Assembly: GCF_021568905.1 (NCBI RefSeq)
Contig: NZ_JAKGSB010000008.1
Span: forward strand, 1-64,000
Reading direction: 5' to 3'
From: Zavarzinia marina
GTDB lineage: Bacteria > Pseudomonadota > Alphaproteobacteria > Zavarziniales > Zavarziniaceae
Length of the DNA stretch: 64,000 nucleotides
Positions 7,632 to 20,183 of the stretch are shown in pieces. Under the pieces are notes generated by a model that was not told where the DNA came from, did not search any database, and saw only the letters and a program-made list of their open reading frames with translations. The position numbers and the translations under genes were made by a program. Every line of letters starts with the position of its first letter. The stretch's first letter is position 1.

Positions 7632-9770
7632 TCAGAATTCCCGGCCCGTCGGATATTCGTATTCGATGACCGGGCGGCGCCTGGCCGGCGCCGGATCCGC
7701 GCCGCCGCCGCCGCCGTCGGCCGCCACCGTCGCGCCGCCGCCCGAATCCCCGCCCAGGAAATCGACCAGCCGGTCGAGGAGGTCGCGATCCTCGGTGGTC
7801 GGCGCCATCGGCAGGGGCGCCACCGCCTTGCCGTCGAAGGCCGCGGCCATGAAATTCTTCCACACCCGGGCCGGCAGGCCGCCGCCGGTGACCTTGACCA
7901 TCGGCGAATTGTCGTCGTTGCCGACCCAGACCCCGGCGACCAGATCACCGGTCAGGCCGACGAACCAGGCATTGCGATAGTCCTGGCTGGTGCCGGTCTT
8001 GCCGCCGGCGGGTCGCCCGAAGGCGGCTTCGTGGCCGGTGCCGCCGTCGATCACCGCCGCCAGCATCCGGTTCATCCGACCGACCACGGTCGCGTTCAGG
8101 GCCGGTTTCGCCCCCGCCCCCTCGCGCGCGAAGATGACGTCGCCGTCGGCCGCCAGCACCCGGCGGATGCCGAAGGCCTCGACCGCGCGGCCGCCGTTGG
8201 CGAGCGCGGCATAGGCCGCCGTCAGCTCGAGGGGCGTGACCTCGGCGCTGCCCAGCGCGATGGAGGCATTGGCGGGGATCGGCGTGGTGATGCCGAGCCG
8301 GCGCGCCATGGCCACGACCCTGCGCGCCCCGACCTGGGCCAGCAGCTTCACCGCGACCGTGTTGACCGAGCGCGCGAAGGCGGTGCCGAGGCTCATCTCG
8401 CCCGCGTGGCGCCCGCCGAAATTGGACGGCCTGTAGCCGGCGATGTCCACCGGGCCGTCGAACACACGGCTGTCCGGGGTCAGCCCGGCTTCGAGGGCGG
8501 CCAGATAGACGAAGAGCTTGAAGGCGGAGCCGGGCTGGCGCAGCGCCCTGACCGCCCGGTTGAAGGGGGAGCGGTTGTAGTCCCGCCCGCCGACCATAGC
8601 CTTGACCGCGCCGTCGGGCGCGAGCGCGACCAGGGCGCCCTGGCCGGCGTCGAGGCGCGCCCCTTCGCCCGCGAGACCGGCATCGAGCGCGGCCTCGGCG
8701 ACCCGCTGCAGGCCGAGGTCGAGGGTCGTCTCCACCGTGATGTCGCCGACTTCGGGACCGGCGAAATTGGCCACCTGCTCGACCACCCAGTCGACGAAAT
8801 AGCGCGCGTCGTCGGAAACCGGCCGGGCCGCCAGCCGGGCCGGCCGGGCCTTGGCCGCCGCCGCCTGTTCGCCCGAAACGAAGCCGGCATCGACCATGGC
8901 GTCGAGCACGACGGCGGCCCGCGCCGTGGCCGCGTCATAGTCGGCGATCGGCGAATAGCGCGACGGCGCCTTCATCAGGCCCGCCAGCATGGCGGCTTCG
9001 GCGAGGCCGAGCTGCCGCGCCGAATGGCCGAAATAGCGCCGCGCCGCGCCGTCCATGCCATAGGCGCCGGAGCCGAGATAGACCCGGTTCAGATAGAGCG
9101 CGAGGATCTGGTCCTTGCTCAGCCGGCCTTCGAGCTGGACCGTCAGGATCGCCTCCTGGACCTTGCGCCGGACCGTGCGTTCCGGGGTCAGGAACACGGT
9201 CTTCACGGTCTGCTGGCTGATGGTCGAGCCACCCTGGCTGATGCTGCCGGTCGCGAGATTGTGATAGATGGCGCGCAGGATGCCGATGGGATCGAAGCCG
9301 CCGTGCTCGAAGAAGCGCCGGTCCTCGATCGCCAGCACGGCATCGACCAGCACCTTCGGGTACTGCTGCAGGCTGAGGGTATCGCCATAGAGGTCGCCGA
9401 CGGTGGCGAAGGTGGTGCCGTCGGCGGAGACGAGCTTCACCGCCGGCCGGCGGTCGATCTCGTTCAGGCGCGCGATCGAGGGCATGTCCCAGGCGAAGAA
9501 GGCGACGATGGCCGCGACCGCGAGGCCGCCCCAGATGCCGCCGACCATCAGCCAGTAGAGAATGCCCCGGCGTTTCGCCGCGCCCGAACCGCCAGATGCC
9601 TTGGGCTTGCCGCCCCGCTTCAGTCGCTGCGGCGGCGTCGCCCGGCGGTCCAGCCGGTCGATGCGCGCGGGCCCGCCCCCGCGCCCGCCGGATCCCCCGG
9701 GCGCGTGTCCGGACGCGCTCGTCCGCTTCGCGCGCGGGCGCCGTGTTCCTTTTTGGTTCTCACCTGCCAT
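7632..9770 (-). CDS. Class A penicillin-binding protein (PBP1A-type)
   Basis: This 712-residue bifunctional enzyme polymerises lipid II glycan strands and cross-links their peptides in the periplasm. A 70-residue basic, Gly/Arg-rich cytosolic tail and one membrane anchor (about 70-93) precede the GT51 glycosyltransferase domain (catalytic E149 in EDRRFFEHGG, and GGSTISQQ at 180-187). The transpeptidase domain has SAFK (S415, K418), SVN (468-470) and KTG (591-593). All catalytic motifs are intact. I chose ATG 9770 because it has GGTGG upstream and starts the basic tail; the open frame runs 21 codons further without a good site. The C-terminus ends in a Gly-rich and a proline-rich stretch. At about 712 residues it is shorter than Escherichia coli PBP1A. 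Confidence 0.92.
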   Translation of the reverse strand: MAGENQKGTRRPRAKRTSASGHAPGGSGGRGGGPARIDRLDRRATPPQRLKRGGKPKASGGSGAAKRRGILYWLMVGGIWGGLAVAAIVAFFAWDMPSIARLNEIDRRPAVKLVSADGTTFATVGDLYGDTLSLQQYPKVLVDAVLAIEDRRFFEHGGFDPIGILRAIYHNLATGSISQGGSTISQQTVKTVFLTPERTVRRKVQEAILTVQLEGRLSKDQILALYLNRVYLGSGAYGMDGAARRYFGHSARQLGLAEAAMLAGLMKAPSRYSPIADYDAATARAAVVLDAMVDAGFVSGEQAAAAKARPARLAARPVSDDARYFVDWVVEQVANFAGPEVGDITVETTLDLGLQRVAEAALDAGLAGEGARLDAGQGALVALAPDGAVKAMVGGRDYNRSPFNRAVRALRQPGSAFKLFVYLAALEAGLTPDSRVFDGPVDIAGYRPSNFGGRHAGEMSLGTAFARSVNTVAVKLLAQVGARRVVAMARRLGITTPIPANASIALGSAEVTPLELTAAYAALANGGRAVEAFGIRRVLAADGDVIFAREGAGAKPALNATVVGRMNRMLAAVIDGGTGHEAAFGRPAGGKTGTSQDYRNAWFVGLTGDLVAGVWVGNDDNSPMVKVTGGGLPARVWKNFMAAAFDGKAVAPLPMAPTTEDRDLLDRLVDFLGGDSGGGATVAADGGGGGADPAPARRRPVIEYEYPTGREF

Positions 9771-9865
9771 GGCGCCACCATAGAGCCGAAAAGCCGACGC
9801 GTGAATCCGCTTTCGGCGGGATTGGTAAGGCAATCGTTAATCAATGCCCCGCAAAATGGGGAGAA

Positions 9866-11101
9866 ATGAGGGCATGGGACCGAACGATGCCTTGGACGCA
9901 GACACCGAACTGGATGAGGGCCGTAAAGACACCGCTGTTGCTGATCGACGGCGCCGAGGATGATTCCGTTCTCGCCAACGCCCATGCCTGCCGTCTGTTC
10001 GGCCTGCACGCGGTTTCCGACGAGCCCCTGTCACTCGAATCCCTGATCGGACCCGAGGCGGCGTCGCGCCTGATCGCCTGGGGCCGGGGCCTGAACCGCG
10101 ACGGCAGCGCGACCATCCCCTGCCGCAAGCCGGGCTTCGACCGGGCCCTGACCTTCGATGCGGCGCGCTGCGACGACGGCCTGGTGATCACGATCAGCCA
10201 GACCAGCCAATCCGATCCGACCTGGATGCAGACGCTGGAACAAGTGATGTCGGGCCTGCCCATCGGGCTCGAGATCTACGACAGCGATTTCCGTCCCCTG
10301 CTCTGCAACGCGGTCTCGGATTTCTATTTCGAATATCCCGACGTGGTCATGGCCCATCATGACGACTGGTGGCAGCACGGCTTTCCGGATGCCGAGACGC
10401 GGGAGGAAGCCCAGGCGGAATGGCACGGCCTGATCGCCAGGGCCCGCCACGACCGTGGCAAGACCTATGAGACGGAATGGACCGTGCGCTGCGCCGACGG
10501 CCGCGACCGCCACATGGAATTCCGCTTCCGCTTCATCGGCGATACCTATGTCGTCGTCTTCTGGGACGTGACCGAGCGCCGCCGGCTGGAAGAGGAATGG
10601 CGCGAGCACGCCTCGACCGATGCGCTGACCGGTCTCGGCAACCGGCGTCTCTTCTTCGAGGAAGGCGAGCAGGTCCACCAGCGCGCCGCCCTGTCCCACG
10701 AGACCATGTCGGTGCTGATGATCGACATCGATCATTTCAAGGCGGTCAACGACCGCTATGGCCATGCGGTCGGCGATCATGTGCTGCGCACCGTCGCCGA
10801 GCGCTGCCGGGTGACGATCCGCATCGGCGACCTGATCGCCCGCATGGGGGGCGAGGAATTCGCCGTGCTGCTGCCGTCGACCAGCCGGCGCGAAGCCCAG
10901 ATCATCGCCGACCGCCTGCGCCGCATCGTCGCCGCGACTCCCGTCGAGGTCGGCCCCCTCTCCCTGTCGATCTGGGTCAGCATCGGCGGCGCGACCGCCG
11001 ACAAGCCCAGCGAGACGGTCGACGATCTGCTGCAGCGCGCCGACGAGGCGCTCTACCGCGCCAAGGCCAGCGGCCGCAATCAGGTCCGCTTCGCCGACTG
11101 A
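9866..11101 (+). CDS. Diguanylate cyclase (PAS-like + GGDEF)
   Basis: A 411-residue cytosolic enzyme that would condense two GTP into cyclic di-GMP. Residues about 20-110 form a degenerate sensory region, about 120-240 a PAS-like domain (LPIGLEIYDSDFRPLLCNA ... VVVFWDVTERR), and about 245-411 the GGDEF domain. The active site is GGEEF at 328-332. An inhibitory I-site RIGD (319-322) stands five residues before it, so product inhibition is expected. ATG 9866 has a GGGGAG two bases upstream, close but usable; ATG 9887 is an alternative. It is divergent from the PBP gene and ends four bases from the convergent DUF2459 gene. No second component is adjacent; the EAL protein at 30.9 kb could degrade its product. 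Confidence 0.9.
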   Translation: MRAWDRTMPWTQTPNWMRAVKTPLLLIDGAEDDSVLANAHACRLFGLHAVSDEPLSLESLIGPEAASRLIAWGRGLNRDGSATIPCRKPGFDRALTFDAARCDDGLVITISQTSQSDPTWMQTLEQVMSGLPIGLEIYDSDFRPLLCNAVSDFYFEYPDVVMAHHDDWWQHGFPDAETREEAQAEWHGLIARARHDRGKTYETEWTVRCADGRDRHMEFRFRFIGDTYVVVFWDVTERRRLEEEWREHASTDALTGLGNRRLFFEEGEQVHQRAALSHETMSVLMIDIDHFKAVNDRYGHAVGDHVLRTVAERCRVTIRIGDLIARMGGEEFAVLLPSTSRREAQIIADRLRRIVAATPVEVGPLSLSIWVSIGGATADKPSETVDDLLQRADEALYRAKASGRNQVRFAD

Positions 11102-11104
11102 GCG

Positions 11105-11779
11105 TCAGAGATTCCACATGATGCCAAAGGGAAAGGGGCTCCAGACGCCGACGGCGACACCCGCCTCGCGCAGGCGCGCCGCGGCCCATTCGTTGCAGGT
11201 CAGAAAGGCCGAATAGGTGCCCACCCCCTCGTAGAAGGCGTCGACGGTACTGTAGCGATAGCCCTCGATCGGTCGTGGCCGGCCGGCCGCATCGCGCGCG
11301 AAGCCGGCCCTCAGCGCCGTCACCAGGCGCTCATATTGCGCCTGCCCCAGAACCACCGGCCGGGTGTAGGCGCCGATGCCGGGCGTGCCGCGCCAGAGCG
11401 TGACATGGACCAGGGATCCGCGCGACGCGAAGAGCGCGCCGAGGGCCCGGCCCACCGTCATCTCAGCCCAGGTCGGTGTGTTCAGATAGAAATCCCGGTC
11501 GCCCCAGCCGATGCCGACATAATGCGCCGCCGCCGGATCCGCGAAGGGAAAGGCCTCGGGCCCGAGGTCCCGGCGCCAGTCGACGCCGAGCGCCTGCATA
11601 GGGACGACGATGTCGACATGGACGCCGTTGGAATGGACATAGACCGTCACCGTCTGGCCATCCGGGGGCTCGGGCACCGTGAAGGCCATGGCCCCGACGA
11701 GGGCCGCGACGGCATAGTGCAGTGCCGCCGCGACCGGCAGACCGAGCGCCAGCGCCAGAAGGCGAAGGACCCGGCGCAC
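11105..11779 (-). CDS. DUF2459/TIGR02117-family exported protein
   Basis: A 224-residue protein with an N-terminal hydrophobic signal or anchor (about residues 5-33), then the pattern of the DUF2459 family: VHSNGVHVDIVVP, GWGDRDFYLNTP, and a late TCNEWAAARLREAG. The conserved Cys-Asn-Glu and His/Asp residues suggest a papain-like (NlpC/P60-type) fold acting outside the cytosol, but no activity has been established as far as I know. It sits just downstream of gyrB on the same strand (19 bases between the gyrB stop and its start), and may be read through from that operon. Confidence 0.75.
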   Translation of the reverse strand: MRRVLRLLALALGLPVAAALHYAVAALVGAMAFTVPEPPDGQTVTVYVHSNGVHVDIVVPMQALGVDWRRDLGPEAFPFADPAAAHYVGIGWGDRDFYLNTPTWAEMTVGRALGALFASRGSLVHVTLWRGTPGIGAYTRPVVLGQAQYERLVTALRAGFARDAAGRPRPIEGYRYSTVDAFYEGVGTYSAFLTCNEWAAARLREAGVAVGVWSPFPFGIMWNL

Positions 11780-11798
11780 GGCCGCGGATCCCTCGGCG

Positions 11799-15507
<3,709 letters not shown>

Positions 15508-15517
15508 CCGGCCGGCC

Positions 15518-16639
15518 TCAGACGCGCATCGGCATCAGGACGTAGAGCGTGGCCTCGTCGCCCTCGTCGCGCACGAGGGTCGGCGCCAGCGAATCCGCCA
15601 GCACGAAGCGCGCCACGTCCGAGTCGATCTGCTGGGTGATGTCGAGGAGATATTTGGCGTTGAAGCCGATCTCCATGGGACTGGCACGATAGGACGCCGC
15701 CACTTCCTCGACCGCGCTGCCGTTGTCCGGGCTGGTCACGGAAAGGGTGATGCGGTCCTGGTCGATGGTCAGCTTCACCGCGCGGGTCTTGTCGGTCGAA
15801 ATGGTCGAGACGCGGTCGACGGCGGCGGCGAACAGCCGGGGATCGACTTCCAGCACCTTGTCGTTGGCGACCGGGATCACCCGGGAATAATCCGGGAAGG
15901 AGCCGTCGATCAGCTTCGAGGTCAGGACGACGTCGTCGAAGGCGAAGCGGATCTTGGTGTCGGACAGCGATATCTCGACCTCGCCCTCGGTCTCGTCGAT
16001 CAGCTTGCGCACCTCGTTCACGGTCTTGCGCGGCACGATCGCCCCCGGCATCTCCGAGGCGCCGGCCGGCAGCGGCACCTCGAAGCGCGCCAGGCGGTGG
16101 CCGTCGGTGGCGACGCCGCGCAGCACCGGGGCGCCACCCGATTCCGTGGCATGGACATAGATGCCGTTCAGGTAGTAGCGCGTCTCTTCGGTCGAGATGG
16201 CGAAGCGGGTCTTGTCCACGAGCTTGCGCAGCTTGTCCGCCGCCAGGGTGAAGCGATGCGGCAGGCCGGCGTCGGCGATGACCGGAAAATCCTCGCGCGG
16301 GAGGCACTGGAGCTGGAAGCGCGAACGCCCGGCCGCCAGCGTCATGCGCCCGCCCTCGTCCGACTTGTAGGTCAGCTCGACGTCGGTGCCGTCGGCCAGC
16401 TTGCGCACGATGTCGAACAGCGTATGGGCCGAGGCGGTTGTGGAGCCGGCCTGCATGACGTTGCACGGCACGCTCTCCACGATGGCGAGGTCGAGATCGG
16501 TCGCCGTCAGGTGCAGCTGGCCGTCGCGCGCCTCGATCAGCACGTTGGAGAGGATGGGAATGGTGTTCCGACGCTCGACGACGCTGTGGATATGGCCGAG
16601 GGTGCGCAGAAGGGCGCCGCGTTCGATGATCAGTTGCAT
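15518..16639 (-). CDS. dnaN: DNA polymerase III beta subunit (sliding clamp)
   Basis: This 373-residue protein is the ring-shaped processivity clamp for DNA polymerase III, and also binds Hda and repair polymerases. The three-fold repeated clamp domain is apparent by length, the start MQLIIERGALLRTLGHI, the central RYYLNGIYVH, and the C-terminal ending ATLYVLMPMRV that is diagnostic of the family. It lies 408 bases downstream of dnaA on the same strand, with a GC hairpin in the gap, and 10 bases before recF. A separate promoter in the dnaA-dnaN gap is likely but not resolvable by eye. Confidence 0.97.
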   Translation of the reverse strand: MQLIIERGALLRTLGHIHSVVERRNTIPILSNVLIEARDGQLHLTATDLDLAIVESVPCNVMQAGSTTASAHTLFDIVRKLADGTDVELTYKSDEGGRMTLAAGRSRFQLQCLPREDFPVIADAGLPHRFTLAADKLRKLVDKTRFAISTEETRYYLNGIYVHATESGGAPVLRGVATDGHRLARFEVPLPAGASEMPGAIVPRKTVNEVRKLIDETEGEVEISLSDTKIRFAFDDVVLTSKLIDGSFPDYSRVIPVANDKVLEVDPRLFAAAVDRVSTISTDKTRAVKLTIDQDRITLSVTSPDNGSAVEEVAASYRASPMEIGFNAKYLLDITQQIDSDVARFVLADSLAPTLVRDEGDEATLYVLMPMRV

Positions 16640-17047
16640 GCGTCGGTCTCGGTGCGTCGTCGTGGGGCCAGGGTCGCGAAGCCCCCGGTGTCGGGGGCCT
16701 GGGTCAGGGATGCCGGCGGTCGATCCGGCTTCGGGATCGTCCTGGCGTCGGCATCGTCGGGGCCCGGCGGGCCACCGCGAAACGGCGGAAGCCGGGAGAC
16801 GGAACCGGCGCCAGCCGGCCCCGCGGCGCCATTCGAAGGCCGGTCCGGCGGAAATGACCGAACAGCGACACGGGGGATGAGAGTAGCAAATGGGCCGGCG
16901 CTCGCCAGCCTTAATTTGCCGCCCTCAAACCCTTGATACGAAAGGGAAAATCGGGGCGTCAGCAATGCCTTTCGGCATCATGCGCATTTTGCCGGCTTGA
17001 CAGGGCCGGACGTTGATTCGCCGCCCCGAATTCGCCCGGGGACCGGA
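16640..17047. other. dnaA-dnaN intergenic region
   Basis: A 408-base gap with no credible gene. It contains an AT-richer part around 16880-16990 where a dnaN promoter is likely, a small ATGCC/GGCAT hairpin at about 16965-16978, and the GC hairpin at 16681-16698. I found no TTATNCACA-type DnaA box in it. Confidence 0.5.
16681..16698 (-). terminator. GC hairpin between dnaA and dnaN
   Basis: GCCCCCG (16681-16687) pairs perfectly with CGGGGGC (16692-16698) around a four-base loop. It lies 42 bases before dnaN. It lacks a T-run, so it could be a weak terminator of dnaA transcripts or an attenuator-like leader structure of dnaN. Confidence 0.4.
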
Positions 17048-18580
17048 TCAGCCTTCGAGCATGCGGCGCAGGCTCTCGATATCCTCGAAGAAGGTGGTGT
17101 CGCCGGCGCACAGCTCCTCGATCTTGCGCACGGCATGGATGACCGTCGTGTGATCGCGGCCGCCGAACTTGCGTCCGATCTCGGGCAGGGAGCGCGAGGT
17201 GAGCTGCTTCGCCAGATACATCGCCACCTGGCGCGGCCGGGCGACGACGCGGGCCCGGCGCGACGACAGCAGGTCGTTCAGGCGCACACCATAGAATTCG
17301 GCCACCTTGCGCTGGATCTCCTCGATCGTGACGCGACGGTCGTTGGCGCGCAGCAGGTCCTGCAGCACTTCCTGGGCCATCTCGATGGTGACCGGGCGGC
17401 CCACCAGCTCGGCATAGGCGACGACGCGGTTCAGGGCGCCTTCGAGCTCGCGCACGTTCGAGGTGATGCGCGCCGCCAGGAATTCGAGCACCCGGCGCGG
17501 CACGTCGACGGCGCCGAAGCCTTCGACCTTCTGTTCGAGAATGCCGAGGCGCAGCTCGTAGTCGGTCGGATGGATGTCGGCGACGAGGCCCCAGCCGAGG
17601 CGGGAGCGGATCCGCTCCTCGATCCCTTCGAGGTCGGTCGGGCTGCGGTCGGCGGAGATGATGACCTGACGGTTGTGATCCACCAGCGCGTTGAAGGTGT
17701 GGAAGAACTCTTCCTGGGTGCTGTCCTTGCCCGAGATGAACTGGACGTCGTCGATCATGAGGACGTCGACCGAGCGGAACTGCTCCTTGAACGCCATGGT
17801 GTCCTTGAAGCGCAGCGCCCGGATGAACTGATACATGAACTTCTCGGCCGAGAGATAGATCACCTTCTTGTGCGGCGCGTGTTCGCGCAGCGCCCAGGCG
17901 ATCGCATGCATCAGATGGGTCTTGCCGAGGCCGACGCCGCCATAGAGGAACAGCGGGTTGAACTTCACCGCCTCGCCCTCGGCCACCCGGCGGGCGGCGG
18001 CATGGGCGAGCTCGTTGGATTTGCCGACGACGAAATTGTCGAAGGTGAAACGCGTGTCGAGCGGGGCGCCGACGCCGACGTCCTGGACATGGGTCGTGCC
18101 CGGCGTCGCCGGAACGCGGTCCGCGAGCGGCGCGGGGGCGGCAATCGCGGCGGCGGCGGCCTGGGGCTGCGCCATGGCGCCATAGGCCGGATAGGCCTGC
18201 AGCGCCGGCGACGCGGCGTTCTGCACGACCACGCCATTCTGCGACACGGCGTGGGCGGCGAGCGGCGGGGCGACGATGGCCGGGGCGCCGACGGCCGCCG
18301 CACCGGCCGATTGAACGGCGCGCGGCGCCACCAGCAGGTCGACGGCGGCGATCGCCGGCGCCTCGGTGCGCCACAGCGCGGTCAGGCGATCGGCGAAATG
18401 GCTGCGCACGTAGTCCCGCATGAAGGTGGTGGGCACCGCCAGCACCACCGTGTCCGGATCCCGCAATTCGACCAGATTGAGCGGACGGATCCAGCTCTGA
18501 AAGGTGTTGTCGCCGAGTTCGAGCCGCAGACGCTTCTTCACCGCTGTCCAGGCCGTCTCGTACATATCGTTATTGGTCAT
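17048..18580 (-). CDS. dnaA: Chromosomal replication initiator protein DnaA
   Basis: A 510-residue AAA+ ATPase that binds DnaA boxes and opens the replication origin. Domain I spans about 1-80; domain II is an unusually long Ala/Pro/Val-rich linker of about 90 residues (85-175); domain III carries Walker A GGVGLGKT (214-221) and Walker B LMIDDVQFI; domain IV has the helix-turn-helix signature GRDHTTVIHAVRKI close to the C-terminus. The overall length is near that of other alphaproteobacterial DnaA proteins. It is read leftward into dnaN-recF-gyrB. The 121-base upstream gap contains a duplicated GGATGCG (on the minus strand) but no recognised DnaA box. Confidence 0.98.
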   Translation of the reverse strand: MTNNDMYETAWTAVKKRLRLELGDNTFQSWIRPLNLVELRDPDTVVLAVPTTFMRDYVRSHFADRLTALWRTEAPAIAAVDLLVAPRAVQSAGAAAVGAPAIVAPPLAAHAVSQNGVVVQNAASPALQAYPAYGAMAQPQAAAAAIAAPAPLADRVPATPGTTHVQDVGVGAPLDTRFTFDNFVVGKSNELAHAAARRVAEGEAVKFNPLFLYGGVGLGKTHLMHAIAWALREHAPHKKVIYLSAEKFMYQFIRALRFKDTMAFKEQFRSVDVLMIDDVQFISGKDSTQEEFFHTFNALVDHNRQVIISADRSPTDLEGIEERIRSRLGWGLVADIHPTDYELRLGILEQKVEGFGAVDVPRRVLEFLAARITSNVRELEGALNRVVAYAELVGRPVTIEMAQEVLQDLLRANDRRVTIEEIQRKVAEFYGVRLNDLLSSRRARVVARPRQVAMYLAKQLTSRSLPEIGRKFGGRDHTTVIHAVRKIEELCAGDTTFFEDIESLRRMLEG

Positions 18581-18701
18581 GCCCGCTGAACCTGCCCGAC
18601 ACTAATCGCTGCCGCATCCGACTGTCGTTCGTCGCATCCGGAGCCGCCGACGGCACGACACCGCCAGCCCATTTCCGACAAGAGACCGCCGCCGGCCCCG
18701 T

Positions 18702-19151
18702 TCACCCCTGCTGCCAGGGCAGACCCTCGGCCTTCCAGCCGCCGGTCGAACCCCGATGTCGTTCAGCGTCGAGATCGCCCTCGAAGCCGCCGATGATGTT
18801 GTAGGCGGGGTCGAACCCCGCCGACGTGGCCGCGATCGCCGCCGCGCGCGAACGCGCGCCCGAGCGGCAGAGAAACAGAAGGGGCGAGCCGGACCGGAAA
18901 CCGGCCTCCGGCAATGCCGCCTTCATGTCGGCCACGAAACTCTCGTTCCTAACCATGCCGGGAAAACGGGCCCATGCCACCAGTAGGGGGGTCTTGCCCA
19001 TGGCGGATAGATCGGGCAGGCCGACGAAACTCCATTCCGCGTCGGAACGGACATCGATCAGCACAGCACCAGAGTCCTGGCTCAGGATACGCCACGCGTC
19101 ACCAGGGGTGATATCACCCGCGTAATCAGCCACGACTCCGCTCCTCTCCAT
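18702..19151 (-). CDS. Rhodanese-like domain protein
   Basis: A 149-residue single-domain rhodanese, a sulfurtransferase fold whose active-site cysteine carries a persulfide. The catalytic loop is CRSGARS with C95, and the N-terminal LIDVRSDAEW motif (31-40) is typical. The loop has six residues after Cys as in active sulfurtransferases. ATG 19151 is chosen because the homologous N-terminus begins there; the open frame extends 17 basic codons upstream. It stands alone between rpsT and dnaA, genes that are usually direct neighbours in alphaproteobacteria, so it looks inserted into an otherwise conserved order. Sulfur acceptor unknown. Confidence 0.9.
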   Translation of the reverse strand: MERSGVVADYAGDITPGDAWRILSQDSGAVLIDVRSDAEWSFVGLPDLSAMGKTPLLVAWARFPGMVRNESFVADMKAALPEAGFRSGSPLLFLCRSGARSRAAAIAATSAGFDPAYNIIGGFEGDLDAERHRGSTGGWKAEGLPWQQG

Positions 19152-19626
19152 TCCACGGCGCAGTCTTCGCCACGGCAGCCGGCGCGTTTTCGCCTGCTTC
19201 ACCGAACCGATGACTGGTCGAGACCCATGGCTTTCTTGGCTCTGTCGCCACGGCCTCGATCCACAACAACGGTTGCTTCGCCTTCATTACAATCGCGCAA
19301 ATATTTCCCTTACCCGGATCGGATTTTTACTTCCGATATAGGTTCAATCATCTATCGCTCGACTGTAATCCTCGCCAGCCCGCGAGGAAGCACACAATAT
19401 CAACCGACCAAGACCGAGGCAACGGGACCGAAGCGCGAACGGCGAAGATTCGGCCGGTATCCCGGCACGCGGCCGTCGCCGAAGGGCATATGATCGCGAA
19501 ACCGGATCATTCGCCGCCCCGGCAGGAGACCACGCACGCACGCGCGCCGCCGCCGCGATGGCGCGCGCGGGCCGGAATCCCGTCGGATGAAAACGAATGC
19601 GGCCCGCCATTGGCGAGCCGCCGAAA
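19152..19626. other. Gene-free AT-richer stretch near dnaA; candidate origin region
   Basis: No credible gene lies here. A block at roughly 19255-19375 is clearly richer in A+T than anything nearby, with runs such as CAAATATTTC and GGATTTTTACTT, a DUE-like property. GATCCACAAC at about 19258-19267 holds a weak DnaA-box core. It lies next to dnaA and about 0.6 kb from the perfect DnaA box at 19998-20006. Origin function is an inference from composition and location; a promoter region for the rhodanese gene is the simpler alternative. Confidence 0.3.
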
Positions 19627-19645
19627 GCCGGAGGTGTCCTCCGGC
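19627..19645 (-). terminator. Rho-independent terminator of rpsT
   Basis: GCCGGAGG (19627-19634) and CCTCCGGC (19638-19645) form a perfect 8-bp stem with a three-base loop. Read on the minus strand it is followed by TTTCGG. It stands 58 bases after the rpsT stop. A second GC hairpin (19677-19699) lies between it and rpsT and lacks a T-run. Confidence 0.65.
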
Positions 19646-19703
19646 GGCGGGACGGCAAGGCCGATCCCGCGTCCAGCCGCCCCCGAGGCCGGGGGGCGGG
19701 GCC

Positions 19704-19979
19704 TTACTCGGCCGGAGTGCCCAGCGCCTTCACGCGCGCCGACAGGCGCGAGATCTTGCGGGACGCCGTGTTCTTCGCGAGAACGCCCTTGGAGACGCCG
19801 CGCGCGATCTCCGGCTCCGCCTGCGCGAAAGCCGCCTTGGCGGCCGTCGCGTCACCGGCCTCGAGCGCCGTCTCGACCTTCTTGATGAAGGTGCGGATGC
19901 GCGAGACCCGGTCGCGGTTGACCGCGGTGCGCCGTTCGGTAACGCGCACGCGCTTCTTTGCCGATTCCGTGTTCGCCAT
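19704..19979 (-). CDS. rpsT: 30S ribosomal protein bS20
   Basis: A 91-residue basic, helical ribosomal protein that binds 16S rRNA in the body of the small subunit. The start [17 protein letters not shown] and the Ala/Lys-rich helical repeat are diagnostic of bS20. The ATG at 19979 matches the conserved N-terminus; the open frame runs upstream through the repeat element. Its leader carries a perfect DnaA box at 19998-20006. It is followed by a terminator at 19627-19645, so it is transcribed separately from the dnaA cluster. Confidence 0.97.
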   Translation of the reverse strand: MANTESAKKRVRVTERRTAVNRDRVSRIRTFIKKVETALEAGDATAAKAAFAQAEPEIARGVSKGVLAKNTASRKISRLSARVKALGTPAE

Positions 19980-19997
19980 GTTGTTCTGACCTGCGAG

Positions 19998-20006
19998 TGT
20001 GGATAA
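19998..20006 (-). promoter_or_regulatory. Perfect DnaA box upstream of rpsT
   Basis: TGTGGATAA on the plus strand (TTATCCACA on the minus) is the exact high-affinity DnaA-box consensus. It lies 19 bases before the rpsT start. It is the only perfect match I noticed in the window. It may belong to the origin region or allow DnaA to control rpsT. Confidence 0.6.
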
Positions 20007-20090
20007 CCCTGAAAACGAGCGCGGACATCTATCACCGCGCCCTGTGGGAGGCAAGGCCTTTTTGGCCATGCCCCCATGCCCGCCCCACGG

Positions 20091-20170
20091 CGTCGCCCCG
20101 GCCAAGGCCGGAACCTTTCGACGGAAAGGCATCCTTCCCCGACGAGATCCCGGCCTGCGCCGGGATGACG
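20091..20170 (-). repeat. 80-bp paired-hairpin repeat, copy 1
   Basis: The element begins CGTCGCCCCGGCCAAGG and ends GGCCTGCGCCGGGATGACG. Two GC hairpins of the CCCGGC-GAAGG-CCGGG type flank a middle of about 33 bases. Its reverse complement matches copy 2 (28181-28260) along the full 80 bases with scattered differences, so the two copies lie in opposite orientation. It lies between the stop of the enoyl-CoA hydratase gene and the rpsT leader and may act as a terminator. Confidence 0.75.
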
Positions 20171-20183
20171 CTGAATTCAAGCG

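Noticed and set aside
8031-9869. A 612-codon frame opposite the class A PBP gene
   Set aside because: The PBP on the minus strand has all catalytic motifs; the opposite frame has none and shows typical shadow composition.
16630-16965. A 111-codon frame between dnaA and dnaN
   Set aside because: It has no conserved features, includes the AT-rich promoter region, and has a Pro/Gly/Arg-rich product.
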